From: Lachnospiraceae bacterium UBA4260
GTDB lineage: Bacteria; Bacillota; Clostridia; Lachnospirales; Lachnospiraceae
Length of the DNA: 37,431 bases
Direction: 5' to 3'
Assembly: GCA_002395235.1 (NCBI GenBank)
Contig: DGWK01000004.1
Span: 755 to 38,185 of the forward strand
Every line of letters begins with the position of its first letter. Within the stretch, counting starts at the first letter, position 1. The notes under the pieces were generated by a model, which was not told the DNA's origin, made no database searches, and saw nothing but the letters and a program-made list of their open reading frames with translations. The position numbers were made by a program, and so were the translations under genes. This document shows positions 6,954 to 15,249 of this stretch, in pieces.

Positions 6954-7763
6954 ATGAGTGAAAAGATCAAAGTGAGAGCAGTCTTCAGCGATGTGGACGG
7001 GACCCTTTTGAATTCCGAACACCGTGTGATGCCCGGGACGGCAGCATGGATCAGGAAGCTTCCCGAGATGGGAATACCTTTTGTCATCGTATCGGCGAGG
7101 AGTCCCTCCGGCATCTATCCGATCATGAAGAGGAACTGCTTCCGGTGCGCTCTGATCGCATACAGCGGAGCGCTGATCATGGATGAGGACAGAAAGGTTC
7201 TGTATAACCGGCAGATTCCGCGGCAGCTCGCGGCGGAGATCGAGCAGTTTTTCATCAGGAACAGGTTTGATATGACCTGGAGCATCTATTCTGTCGACGA
7301 CTGGATTTCGCCGGACAGGAGCGATCCGAGGATCCTGAGAGAGGAACGGATCGTGGAGGCGCAGTCCCGGGAGGGAACGGTCGCGGACCTGGCACCCGGT
7401 GCGGGCGTCAATAAGTTTCTGTGCATCTGCGCGCCGGGGACCATCCTTGAAATCGAGAAGAAAGTCAAGGCGGAATTTCCCGGAGTGGAAGCCGTAAAAT
7501 CCAGTGATATTCTGCTCGAGATCATGGCGAAAGGTATTTCGAAGGCGGATGCGCTCTGCAGGTTCTGTGATCATCTCGGTGTTTCACCGCAGGACACAGT
7601 CGCCTTCGGGGACAATTACAATGACGTGGAGATGCTGGAAGCGGCCGGCAGGGGATACGTGATGGGGAATGCACCGGAAGAGATCCTGCAGAGATTTCCG
7701 CTTCACGCGGCGGACAATGATCATGACGGGATTGCAGTGGTTCTTGACAGTCTTTTGGCTTAG
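6954..7763 (+). CDS. Cof-type HAD family phosphatase
   Basis: The 269-residue length suits the Cof/YidA-type (HAD subfamily IIB) phosphatases, which hydrolyse sugar phosphates and similar metabolites in the cytoplasm. Motif I is FSDVDGTLLNS with the nucleophile and acid Asp residues near positions 13 and 15; motif II is the Ser in VIVSARSP; motif III is the Lys in MAKGISKADAL; motif IV is VAFGDNYNDVEMLEAAG. The start at 6954 is supported by GGGAG upstream and by motif I starting about ten residues in; upstream in-frame ATGs would add an unusual extension. It precedes a sugar-sensing and PTS cluster, which suggests a sugar-phosphate substrate, but the substrate cannot be read from sequence. 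Confidence 0.9.
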   Translation: MSEKIKVRAVFSDVDGTLLNSEHRVMPGTAAWIRKLPEMGIPFVIVSARSPSGIYPIMKRNCFRCALIAYSGALIMDEDRKVLYNRQIPRQLAAEIEQFFIRNRFDMTWSIYSVDDWISPDRSDPRILREERIVEAQSREGTVADLAPGAGVNKFLCICAPGTILEIEKKVKAEFPGVEAVKSSDILLEIMAKGISKADALCRFCDHLGVSPQDTVAFGDNYNDVEMLEAAGRGYVMGNAPEEILQRFPLHAADNDHDGIAVVLDSLLA

Positions 7764-7777
7764 GGCATAGAATCCGT

Positions 7778-7807
7778 TGCGGCGGCTCGTTTCGCGAGCC
7801 TTAACTT
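7778..7807 (+). repeat. Partial copy of the structured repeat (terminal hairpin only)
   Basis: GGCTCGT-TTC-GCGAGCC (7784-7800) followed by TTAA matches the final hairpin of copy A (6789-6805). It sits 34 bases before the start codon of the next gene, in its untranslated leader. Confidence 0.65.
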
Positions 7808-7833
7808 ATAAATTACGGAGAATACAGGTCAAT

Positions 7834-8808
7834 ATGAAAATATCGTACCAATCAATGTACAAGCTGATCATGACGCTGCTTGCCGGCACAGGTGCACTGA
7901 TCCTGGCCGGATACCTTGTAATACAGCCGGATGTGTCCACCAACCAGAAAGAGAAATCCCATCTGATCGGCGCCAGCTATATGACAATGAACAATGAGTT
8001 CTACGAGATCCTGAACGAGCAGATCAGCCATCGCGTGGAGGCGGAAGGGGACCGGCTCATTTTGCGGGATCCCGCGCTCAGCGTCCGCAGGCAGAGGGAG
8101 CAGATCGAGATGATGCTGGACGAGGGAATCAGTGTCCTGGTCCTCACACCGGTGGATGCGGACGGCCTCTCTGAGGTCCTCCAAAAAGCGCACGCGCAAG
8201 GCGTCAGGATCATAGTAGTGGATTCAAATGTCTCGGATGAATCGCCGGTGGACTGCACGATCGTATCCGATAATTACAAGGCGGGCTGTCTTTTGGGCGA
8301 TTACATGGTCAAAAGCGGGAAGAACCGCCGGGTAGTGATCATGACACATGAGACGGCGACATCCGGAAGGGAGCGCGTACAGGGATTTCTGGATACCATC
8401 GAAGGGCACAATGAGATCAGCGTTGTGCGGAAGGTTCCCTGCGAGGGACAGCTCGAGATCGCAATGCCCAAAATGGAGGAGATCATAGATGAAGGCGTAG
8501 AGTTTGACAGCGTGTTCTGCCTGAACGATCCGGCAAGCCTTGGCGTAGCCGCCGCACTTGACAGCAAGAACCTTCTCGACAGCGTGGACATCTACGGAGT
8601 GGATGCTTCTCCGGACGCCAAGCAGCTGATCTACGAGGGGAGAATGAAGGCCAGCGTGGCGCAGTCCCCTTCTCTGATCGGAGAGGAAGCGGCCAACGCG
8701 ATCTACGATCTTCTGGACGGAAAGCAGGTGGAGTCTTACATTTCCGTGCCGGTGGAACTGGTGACCGCAGAAAACGTAGAGCAGTACAATGTTGACAGGT
8801 GGCAGTGA
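7834..8808 (+). CDS. Membrane-anchored periplasmic sugar-binding-type protein (RbsB-like)
   Basis: A 324-residue protein with one N-terminal membrane segment (about residues 10-30, TLLAGTGALILAGYLVI) and no lipobox Cys, so it is tethered by a helix rather than a lipid. The rest is a Peripla_BP_4 fold as in ribose-binding proteins: IGASYMTMNNEFYE, QIEMMLDEGISVLVLTPVDA, GVRIIVVDSNV, IVSDNYKAG, FCLNDPASLG and DIYGVDASPDAK. No permease or ATPase gene lies nearby; instead a histidine kinase starts two bases after its stop. The most likely job is a sugar-sensing partner of that kinase. Start at 7834 has ACGGAG upstream. Confidence 0.88.
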   Translation: MKISYQSMYKLIMTLLAGTGALILAGYLVIQPDVSTNQKEKSHLIGASYMTMNNEFYEILNEQISHRVEAEGDRLILRDPALSVRRQREQIEMMLDEGISVLVLTPVDADGLSEVLQKAHAQGVRIIVVDSNVSDESPVDCTIVSDNYKAGCLLGDYMVKSGKNRRVVIMTHETATSGRERVQGFLDTIEGHNEISVVRKVPCEGQLEIAMPKMEEIIDEGVEFDSVFCLNDPASLGVAAALDSKNLLDSVDIYGVDASPDAKQLIYEGRMKASVAQSPSLIGEEAANAIYDLLDGKQVESYISVPVELVTAENVEQYNVDRWQ

Positions 8809-8810
8809 AA

Positions 8811-10139
8811 ATGGCGGAGAAAACAGCAATCGTAAAAAGAGATAATGACAAAGTGGGGCAGATCCCGGAACTTGTATTCCGGGTGCTTGTGCTGCTCAAT
8901 TTCCTGATCATCCTGTTCGTCACAATGTGTACGGCCCATGCCCTTTGGGGATATGTGCACGAGGGCTCGGCGCTGGAGTTTCTGATCCGCGCCGGAAGGG
9001 TTCCGCTCATGAACTGGATCTTGCCTTTTTCAGCGGTCCTGATGTTTGCAAGTCTTCTGCTTCTGCTCTCTGTGGAGTGCAACAACCATCCGGAACTGGT
9101 CTGCAAACTGGTCCTGGAATTCGGAATCGCCATCGCGATCAGCTATGTCACGGGGTTCGGATATACAGGTATGATCGTCCTTCTTCTGGCGGATATCATG
9201 CGCTATACGATTGACTGGCAGAAGAGGGCCATGTATATTTTGGCGGTATCCGTGTTTTACCTGTTCATGAACGGAAACATAGTGCAGGAATGGATCGGGG
9301 TGATCCCTCTTGAGAATATCTGGAGATACTACCGGGCGGACTATATGAGCAGGTTCCTGGGCATACTGAATATGCTGAGCCTGGTCAATATGTTTGTCTT
9401 TATCTTCTACATGGTGATCCTTGTCCTCGCGCAGATGAGCGAGAAGGAGAGGATTATCCTTCTCAACAGAGAGCTCAAGGAAGCAAATGAAAAGCTCGAG
9501 GAGTACGCGAACGAGTCCGCGAGAATGGCGGAGACAAGGGAGAGGAACCGGCTGGCCAGAGAGATCCACGACACGCTGGGGCACTCCCTCACAGGAATTA
9601 TTACCGGAATCGAGGCGTGTATCATGCTGATGGATATCGCGCCTGAGGCGACCAAAGAGCAGCTGCGCGCGATCGCGGAGGTAGCAAGGACGGGAATCAT
9701 TGATGTCAGACATTCGGTGAAGGCGCTGCATCCGGACGCGCTCGAAACAATGGATCTCGAAGACGCGCTCTATAAGCTGATCGACAGTTCCAAGCGCTCG
9801 ACCGGCGTATTGATCACGACGAATTTCGACGCGGACTTGGGGCACCTCGACCAGGAGGAGGAGGACGTTGTCTACCGCGTCGTTCAGGAGAGCATCACCA
9901 ACGCGATCCGGCACGGAAAAGCGACCGAAATTCAGGTGTCGATCACCCGTAAGGAAGAAGAACTGAACATCGTTATTACCGATAACGGCATAGGCTGCAG
10001 CGATGTAAATCCCGGTTTCGGGCTCCATCATATGAAGGAACGTCTGGAGATGCTGGGGGGAAGACTTGACTATAAGGGAGAAGGCGGATTTATGATTCAT
10101 GCCGTGATCCCGATCCGCAAGGGAACCGATGAGCAGTAA
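8811..10139 (+). CDS. Sensor histidine kinase, NarL/DesK type (HisKA_3)
   Basis: The 442-residue protein has about six membrane segments in residues 20-205 and a short coiled linker (KERIILLNRELKEANEKLEE). The dimerisation and phosphoacceptor domain follows, with His253 in LAREIHDTLGHSLTGI, the HisKA_3 signature. The C-terminal ATPase domain has VVQESITNAIRHGKA (N box), ITDNGIGC (G1) and GFGLHHMKERLEMLGG (G2). It autophosphorylates and passes phosphate to the response regulator encoded next. GTG codons at 8799 and 8805 are possible starts, but AGGTGG at 8797-8802 best fits the ATG at 8811, two bases after the upstream stop. The input is probably the binding proteins on either side. Confidence 0.92.
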   Translation: MAEKTAIVKRDNDKVGQIPELVFRVLVLLNFLIILFVTMCTAHALWGYVHEGSALEFLIRAGRVPLMNWILPFSAVLMFASLLLLLSVECNNHPELVCKLVLEFGIAIAISYVTGFGYTGMIVLLLADIMRYTIDWQKRAMYILAVSVFYLFMNGNIVQEWIGVIPLENIWRYYRADYMSRFLGILNMLSLVNMFVFIFYMVILVLAQMSEKERIILLNRELKEANEKLEEYANESARMAETRERNRLAREIHDTLGHSLTGIITGIEACIMLMDIAPEATKEQLRAIAEVARTGIIDVRHSVKALHPDALETMDLEDALYKLIDSSKRSTGVLITTNFDADLGHLDQEEEDVVYRVVQESITNAIRHGKATEIQVSITRKEEELNIVITDNGIGCSDVNPGFGLHHMKERLEMLGGRLDYKGEGGFMIHAVIPIRKGTDEQ

Positions 10140-10181
10140 ATACGTACATATGACACAAAGCGTTTCGATATGGAGGCAACT

Positions 10182-10862
10182 ATGATCAAAATATTGATTG
10201 CGGATGACCAGGAACTGATCAGGCAGAGTCTCCTGATCATTCTTAACAGCGTAGAGGACTTTCACGTGACGGATACGGCAGCTGACGGGGAGGAAGTGAT
10301 TCAGAGCGTCAAAAGGGAGAAGCCGGACGTGATCCTGATGGATATCCGGATGCCCAAGATGGACGGCGTCATCTGCACACAGATTCTCAAGGATAAGTAC
10401 CCCGATATCAAGATCATTATTCTCACAACTTTTGATGATGATCAGTATGTATTCAATGCGCTCAAGTTCGGCGCCAGCGGATACCTTCTCAAGGGCATAT
10501 CCATGAAGGAACTGTCGGACGCCATCCGGAAAGTCTACCAGGGTACAGCCATGATCAATGAGGACATAGCATCCAAAGTCGTGAGACTTTTCTCCAGAAT
10601 GGCGCAGACAAATCTCACGATCAATGTGGACGAGAGACAGTCGGCGAGCCTTAAGAGCAGCGAGCGGCAGATTATTGTGCTGGTGGGAAGCGGACTCTCC
10701 AACAAGGAGATCGCCGCCAAGCTGAATCTGTCTGAAGGGACTGTGAGAAACAGCCTGAGCACTATACTGAGCAAACTCGGCCTTCGCGACAGAACGCAGC
10801 TGGCAATATGGGCCGTACAGACGGGGGCGACCATCCACAGTTTTGACGGGGATGAGAGCTAA
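10182..10862 (+). CDS. Response regulator, NarL/LuxR family
   Basis: A 226-residue protein with a receiver domain (residues 1-120: acidic pocket near Asp8-Asp9, phosphoacceptor Asp54 in VILMDIRMPKMDG, Thr in ILTTFDDDQ, Lys in GYLLKG). It ends in a LuxR-type DNA-binding domain (about 155-212: LKSSERQIIVLVGSGLSNKE, then LNLSEGTVRNSLSTILSKLG). It is the partner of the kinase encoded 42 bases upstream. The start at 10182 is chosen because TGGAGG at 10171-10176 sits at proper spacing; an ATG at 10170 would overlap that site. A probable target is the PTS operon downstream. Confidence 0.93.
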   Translation: MIKILIADDQELIRQSLLIILNSVEDFHVTDTAADGEEVIQSVKREKPDVILMDIRMPKMDGVICTQILKDKYPDIKIIILTTFDDDQYVFNALKFGASGYLLKGISMKELSDAIRKVYQGTAMINEDIASKVVRLFSRMAQTNLTINVDERQSASLKSSERQIIVLVGSGLSNKEIAAKLNLSEGTVRNSLSTILSKLGLRDRTQLAIWAVQTGATIHSFDGDES

Positions 10863-10918
10863 ACATGTAACCTTGTACAGGACCTGCGAGGGTGATCTGC
10901 AAGGGTATGGAGGCAGGA

Positions 10919-12265
10919 ATGAATTTGGAGTTCTTTAAGAAAAGAAGGTTCCGTGTGATCCTGAGCATATTGATCGCTGCTGCTGCGCTTTTTGTCATGA
11001 TGGGGCAGCTCAGACGGATCAGTTTTTCCAAGGAAAAGGTTCTTACGGTCGGCGTCTTTTCGGACAGCTATTGGGGCGTTCAGAACGGCTACGCCAACAA
11101 GATCATCGACGACGCGATTCTGGCATTTGAGAAGGAGCATCCCGGCGTAAAGGTGAAGTACGAGAGCGGCATTATGAAGGATGACTACTCCGAGTGGCTC
11201 TCCGAAAAGATGATGAACGATTCCGCCCCGGACGTTTTTTTCATTCTCGGAAGGGATTTCAGCACGTTCGCCCGCATCGGCGCCCTCAAGGACCTGGGAG
11301 ACCTGATCAGTAAAGATGAGGCGTTTGACCGGAATGCTTTTTATAAAAGCGCCTATGAGTACGGACAATACGGAGGGAGGCAGTATGCGCTTCCTTTCGA
11401 GTGCGCCCCCAATATGATGTTCGTCAACAAGACGATCCTGGACAGGGAAAATATCGAGCTGCCGGCTAAAGACTGGACATGGGACGATTTCTATGAAATC
11501 TGCAGGAAAGTGACAAAGGACAGGGACGGAACGGGAGTCATCAATCAGTTCGGAACGGTGAACTATACCTGGATCGATGCCTTTGACGCAAATGACGTCA
11601 CTCTCTTTGACGAGAAGGGAAGAGGATGCGACTTTACGGTTCCGGAGGTCGGGGACGCGATCACTTTCCTGGAAAAGCTGGAGGCGCTCGGCAGTGGATA
11701 CGCGCTCTCGGAAAAAGACTTTGCCAAAGGCAATGTGGCATTTCAGCCCATGCTTTTCTCCGAATACAGGGCTTATAAGTCCCAGGAACTCAGCATCATG
11801 AAGTATTCCGGATTTGAGTGGGACTGTGTGACAATGCCGTCGGGCCCCAACGGGGATAATAATTCAAGGCTTGACATCCTCTCCATTGCCATGAGCGAGA
11901 ACACGGCACAGAAAGATATGGCATGGGAGTTTATGAAGCTTCTCACCATGGATCCCGTGATCCAGTCGGAGATTTTCGATTATTCCGCGGGCATCTCTGT
12001 TTTGCCGCAGGTGACGCAGTCGGAAGATTCACTCAGCAGGATCACCCGGAATACAGGAGAGGCCTTTAACCTGGAGATTCTGAAAAGCGCAATGGAAAAG
12101 AGCGTGATCCAGCCCCGGTTCAGGGGATATGAGAACGCGAAGGAAGAGATCGGACTTGCGGTGCGCTCTATTTTGGAGAGCCGGTCCAATATCCGAATGG
12201 AACAGATCATATGGAACCGGACGATCAATAACTACTTAAAAAGCCTGCAGATAAATGAATACTGA
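10919..12265 (+). CDS. Membrane-anchored extracellular solute-binding protein (family 1 type)
   Basis: The 448-residue protein has an N-terminal membrane anchor (about residues 11-28, RVILSILIAAAALFVMMG) without a lipobox Cys. It continues as an ABC-type carbohydrate-binding fold: VGVFSDSYWG, AFEKEHPGVKVKYESG, APDVFFILGRD, GALKDLGDLI, YALPFECAPNMMFVNK, DWTWDDFYEICRK and MAWEFMKLLTMDP. No transporter genes accompany it. Lying right after a two-component pair whose other neighbour is also a tethered binding protein, it is more likely an extracytoplasmic sensor subunit than a transport component. GGAGG at 10909-10913 supports the ATG at 10919; a GTG at 10892 is the alternative. Confidence 0.88.
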   Translation: MNLEFFKKRRFRVILSILIAAAALFVMMGQLRRISFSKEKVLTVGVFSDSYWGVQNGYANKIIDDAILAFEKEHPGVKVKYESGIMKDDYSEWLSEKMMNDSAPDVFFILGRDFSTFARIGALKDLGDLISKDEAFDRNAFYKSAYEYGQYGGRQYALPFECAPNMMFVNKTILDRENIELPAKDWTWDDFYEICRKVTKDRDGTGVINQFGTVNYTWIDAFDANDVTLFDEKGRGCDFTVPEVGDAITFLEKLEALGSGYALSEKDFAKGNVAFQPMLFSEYRAYKSQELSIMKYSGFEWDCVTMPSGPNGDNNSRLDILSIAMSENTAQKDMAWEFMKLLTMDPVIQSEIFDYSAGISVLPQVTQSEDSLSRITRNTGEAFNLEILKSAMEKSVIQPRFRGYENAKEEIGLAVRSILESRSNIRMEQIIWNRTINNYLKSLQINEY

Positions 12266-12271
12266 ACCATG

Positions 12272-12304
12272 TGACAATTGTCATTTTTTTGATGACAATT
12301 GTCA
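12272..12304 (+). promoter_or_regulatory. Twin palindromes TGACAATTGTCA, possible operator
   Basis: Two identical 12-bp perfect palindromes at 12272-12283 and 12293-12304, with centres 21 bp apart (two helical turns). Together they also form a 13-bp inverted repeat around TTTTTTG. They lie upstream of the PTS operon. They could bind a dimeric regulator on one DNA face, possibly the response regulator encoded upstream, or act as a hairpin. Confidence 0.6.
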
Positions 12305-12310
12305 TGGCAA

Positions 12311-12352
12311 AACGGTGACACTTGTGAGATGAACAAGCGTCGCCGTTTTTAT
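12311..12352 (+). terminator. Terminator between the sensor cluster and the PTS operon
   Basis: Arms 12311-12325 and 12333-12347 pair at 14 of 15 positions around GAGATGA, followed by a T run at 12346-12350. It separates the sensing genes from the PTS genes, which therefore need their own promoter in 12353-12415; a TAATAT at 12382-12387 is a possible -10, with no clear -35. Confidence 0.85.
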
Positions 12353-12428
12353 ATACTTTTTATCAGTAATTAATGATTTGTTAATATTCTGAAGCCTCAG
12401 GGGTTCAGAAAGAAAGGAGGACACGCAG

Positions 12429-12860
12429 TTGAAGTATGTAGTACTGGTCAGCCACGGTGAATTTGCACCCGGTCTCCACAAAGCAGTAATAATGCTCAGC
12501 GGCGAGGACAGGGAGGATGTACTCTCCACCAGCCTCAGGAACGGCATGGGCGCTGATGAATTCGCTGATAACGTGAGAGAGCTTCTCTCTGTTGTCGGTG
12601 AGGATGACGAGATCATCATGTTCGCGGATATCGTCGGCGGATCGCCCCTTGCAACCGCAGCAAATGTCATCGCTGAGAAAGGCCTTCTTGCAAAGACAAC
12701 GATGATCGGCGGTATGAACCTTCCTCTGGTTCTTACGGCAGTTCTGGGTAAAGACGATGTCGATACCGAGGAACTCAAGGAAGAGATCATTGAAGGCGCC
12801 AGGGAGCAGATTAAGGAATTCATCGTTGCGACAGATGACGATGAAGAGGAAGATTTGTAA
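12429..12860 (+). CDS. PTS mannose/fructose/sorbose family EIIA component
   Basis: A 143-residue cytoplasmic EIIA of the mannose superfamily. The phosphoryl site is His9 in VLVSHGEFAPGLHKA, and FADIVGGSPLATAANVIAE and MIGGMNLPLVL are family hallmarks. It takes phosphate from HPr and gives it to EIIB. It starts with TTG: AAAGGAGG at 12413-12420 is eight bases upstream of the TTG, and the family's first strand begins directly after. It leads a contiguous EIIA-EIIB-EIIC-EIID operon. The tail is unusually acidic (DDDEEEDL). Confidence 0.95.
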   Translation: MKYVVLVSHGEFAPGLHKAVIMLSGEDREDVLSTSLRNGMGADEFADNVRELLSVVGEDDEIIMFADIVGGSPLATAANVIAEKGLLAKTTMIGGMNLPLVLTAVLGKDDVDTEELKEEIIEGAREQIKEFIVATDDDEEEDL

Positions 12861-12901
12861 TCCTGTTTCAGTTCAACTTTAGCTCACATTAGGAGGTTAT
12901 T

Positions 12902-13402
12902 ATGTCTATTTCTTTCGTACGTGTAGATGACAGAATGATCCATGGCCAGACCGTTACAAGATGGTCCCTGGAGTATCCCTGCACAGGCCTGATCGCTGTC
13001 AACGATGCAGCAGCTAAGAACCCCGTCCTTAAGGGCGCATACAAGAGTGCTTCCGACAAGAAGACATTCGTATGGGCGGTTGACGAGTTCATCGCAAAAG
13101 CACCCAAGGTACTTGCTTCCAAGGATAAGTATTTCCTGATCACCAAGAATCCCATCGACATGAAGAAGATCCTTGTGGACGCAGGCATTGTCCCCAGCGA
13201 TGTCAAGACCGTTATCATCGGCCCCTGCAATGACAGACCCGGCGCAACAAAGCTTGGCAACAACCAGTCTATCACACAGGAAGAGGCAGATGCACTCGAG
13301 GCGATCACAAAGGCGGGTTATGAGGTTGAGTTCGCTCTGCTCAAAGAGACAGCGATCGGCAACTGGAAGAAGTTCAGAGGCCAGTTCGGCTATACTGACT
13401 GA
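12902..13402 (+). CDS. PTS mannose/fructose/sorbose family EIIB component
   Basis: A 166-residue EIIB with phosphoryl site His14 in FVRVDDRMIHGQ, the signature of this family. It moves phosphate from EIIA to the sugar as it enters through EIIC/EIID. GGAGG lies at the expected distance from the ATG. It is a stand-alone EIIB, not fused to EIIA as in E. coli ManX. The sugar cannot be read from the sequence; the downstream isomerase points to mannose or a related hexose. Confidence 0.95.
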   Translation: MSISFVRVDDRMIHGQTVTRWSLEYPCTGLIAVNDAAAKNPVLKGAYKSASDKKTFVWAVDEFIAKAPKVLASKDKYFLITKNPIDMKKILVDAGIVPSDVKTVIIGPCNDRPGATKLGNNQSITQEEADALEAITKAGYEVEFALLKETAIGNWKKFRGQFGYTD

Positions 13403-13443
13403 TCGTATCTGCCCAAAAATCGATACACGAAAAGGAGAACGAA

Positions 13444-14304
13444 ATGTCAATTAATATATTCCAGGCAATTATTCTCGGATTGTTTGCATCCCTCTCCAGT
13501 ATGCCCGGTCTGGGAGGCACATCCATCGGTAACTACACATTAGGAAGACCCCTGATCGGTGGTCTGATCTGCGGTATCGTACTCGGCGATATCCCCACCG
13601 GCATCATGGTCGGCGCGGCGATGCAGGTCGTTTACATCGCGCTGGTAACTCCCGGCGGAACCGTTTCCGCAGACGTTCGTGCCGTATCCTACATCGGCAT
13701 CCCGCTGGCAATGATCGCTCTTAAGAGCTATGGTCTGGATCCCGCTTCCGCAGAGGGAACCGCGCTGGCAACTTCCTTCGGAACCATGGTCGGTACGATC
13801 GGTACTGTCCTGTTCTACGGCACGGCAACCATGAACCTGATCTGGCAGCACATGGGCTGGGCATGGGTAGACAAGAGAGAATACGACAAGCTTCCTCTCG
13901 TTGACTATGTACTTCCCTGGATCTCTCACATCTGCTTCTCCCTGATCCCTACAGTGATCATGTGCATGGCAGGAGAGCCCGTTGTTAACCTGATCAAGGA
14001 AAGACTTCCCATGGATGGAATCCCGATGAAGACTCTGTTCACAGTCGGCGCACTCCTTCCTTGCGTAGGTATTGCGATCCTGCTCAAGCAGATCGTCCGC
14101 AACGTTCTTGATTTTATACCTTATCTGACAGGTTTCACACTGGCAGCTTCCATGGGCATCAACCTGGTTGCTTCCACTGTAATCGCAGGTATGATTGCAA
14201 TCATTATCTATAAGCTCAAGATGCTCGAACTCAGAAAGCCTGCAGCGGCAGCATCCAGTGCAGCAGCGGAAAATGGTTGGGATGATGATGAGGAGGATAT
14301 CTAA
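13444..14304 (+). CDS. PTS mannose/fructose/sorbose family EIIC component
   Basis: The 286-residue integral membrane protein has the EIIC-sorbose pattern: SSMPGLGGTSIGNYTLGRPL, GGLICGIVLGDIPTGIMVGA, MQVVYIALVTPGGTVSAD. Hydrophobic segments run through most of the length, ending with a charged tail (WDDDEEDI). Together with EIID it forms the membrane channel and sugar-binding site. AAAGGAG precedes the ATG; its stop is two bases before the EIID start, so translation is coupled. Confidence 0.94.
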   Translation: MSINIFQAIILGLFASLSSMPGLGGTSIGNYTLGRPLIGGLICGIVLGDIPTGIMVGAAMQVVYIALVTPGGTVSADVRAVSYIGIPLAMIALKSYGLDPASAEGTALATSFGTMVGTIGTVLFYGTATMNLIWQHMGWAWVDKREYDKLPLVDYVLPWISHICFSLIPTVIMCMAGEPVVNLIKERLPMDGIPMKTLFTVGALLPCVGIAILLKQIVRNVLDFIPYLTGFTLAASMGINLVASTVIAGMIAIIIYKLKMLELRKPAAAASSAAAENGWDDDEEDI

Positions 14305-14306
14305 TC

Positions 14307-15146
14307 GTGGCTGAGAAAAAATTATCCAAAAAAGCGTTAAATTCCGGTTTTCACAGATGGTATTACGGCAACCTGACCTGCTTCTCTCAGGAGCACATGC
14401 AGACATTCGGTTACCTCTGCTCCATGCTCCCTCTCTGCAAGGAGCTGTACGCCGATGACCCAGACAGGATGGCGGAGTCCATGGACACTTACAGGACTTT
14501 CTTCAACACCGAGCCTCAGCTCGGCGCCATCATTGTCGGTGTCACCGCAGGTCTTGAAGAAGCAAGAGCAAACGGTGCGGAAGATGTCGACAGCGAGACG
14601 ATCAACGGTCTGCGCGCAGGTCTTATGGGACCGATCGCAGGTATCGGTGACTCTCTGGTAGTCGGTACTGTCATCCCGATCCTCCTTGGTATCGCAATGG
14701 GTATGTCCGGCGGCGGTTCACCTCTGGGCGCTATCTTCTACATCATCGTATGGAACCTGTTCGCGTACTTCGGAATGCGTTTCCTGTACTTCAAGGGCTA
14801 TGACATGGGTACAAAGGCCGTCGAGTTCCTCGTAGGAGATATCGGCACAGCGATCCGTGAAGCAGTCACAACACTCGGCGGTGTCGTCATCGGTGCCGTT
14901 TCCGCGACATGGGTATCCGTAAAGACCAGCTTTGCTCTTTACAACGAGGCAGGCGAAGCTTACATGGTTCTGCAGGAAAAACTTGACAGCGTTTTCCCCG
15001 GACTCCTTACGGCAATCTTCGTAATCCTTTGCTGGTGGCTCATGGCTAAGAAGCAGCTCAGCCCCCTGAAGGTTATGGGCATTCTGGTAGTCGTCGCATT
15101 CGTCGGCGTTCTGGTCGGCTTCTTCAACCCGGGTCTGTCCTACTAA
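14307..15146 (+). CDS. PTS mannose/fructose/sorbose family EIID component
   Basis: The 279-residue EIID (ManZ-type) starts with the cytoplasmic segment LNSGFHRWYYGNLTCFSQEH and MQTFGYLCSMLP, then FFNTEPQLGAIIVGVTAGLEE and INGLRAGLMGPIAGIGDSL, all typical of the family, then membrane segments to the C-terminus. It starts with GTG; GGAGGA about ten bases upstream, inside the end of the EIIC gene, supports this choice. It completes the four-part permease. It is followed by a strong terminator, so the genes beyond are reached only by read-through or a separate promoter. Confidence 0.95.
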   Translation: MAEKKLSKKALNSGFHRWYYGNLTCFSQEHMQTFGYLCSMLPLCKELYADDPDRMAESMDTYRTFFNTEPQLGAIIVGVTAGLEEARANGAEDVDSETINGLRAGLMGPIAGIGDSLVVGTVIPILLGIAMGMSGGGSPLGAIFYIIVWNLFAYFGMRFLYFKGYDMGTKAVEFLVGDIGTAIREAVTTLGGVVIGAVSATWVSVKTSFALYNEAGEAYMVLQEKLDSVFPGLLTAIFVILCWWLMAKKQLSPLKVMGILVVVAFVGVLVGFFNPGLSY

Positions 15147-15181
15147 TCATACGAGACGAAAGTTCTGGGAACTTTTATGAA

Positions 15182-15216
15182 ACAAGGGGGGTTCCTGACG
15201 GAATTCCCCTTGTTTT
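15182..15216 (+). terminator. Intercistronic terminator after EIID
   Basis: A 14-bp stem (15182-15195 with 15200-15213, including two G-T pairs) with a TGAC loop and a TTTT tail. It lies between EIID and the small membrane protein gene and would lower expression of the last three genes relative to the permease. Confidence 0.88.
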
Positions 15217-15249
15217 AGTTAAACCAACTTGTAATTGAAAGGGTGAAAG

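Noticed and set aside
9030..10838. A long open frame of about 600 codons on the minus strand
   Set aside because: It is antisense to the histidine kinase and response regulator, whose motifs are all intact; the frame has no recognisable protein and only reflects codon bias.
12266..12428. Sigma-54 promoter for the mannose-family PTS operon
   Set aside because: Such operons are often LevR and sigma-54 dependent, but I find no TGGCA-N7-TTGCA-type -24/-12 element and no LevR gene here.
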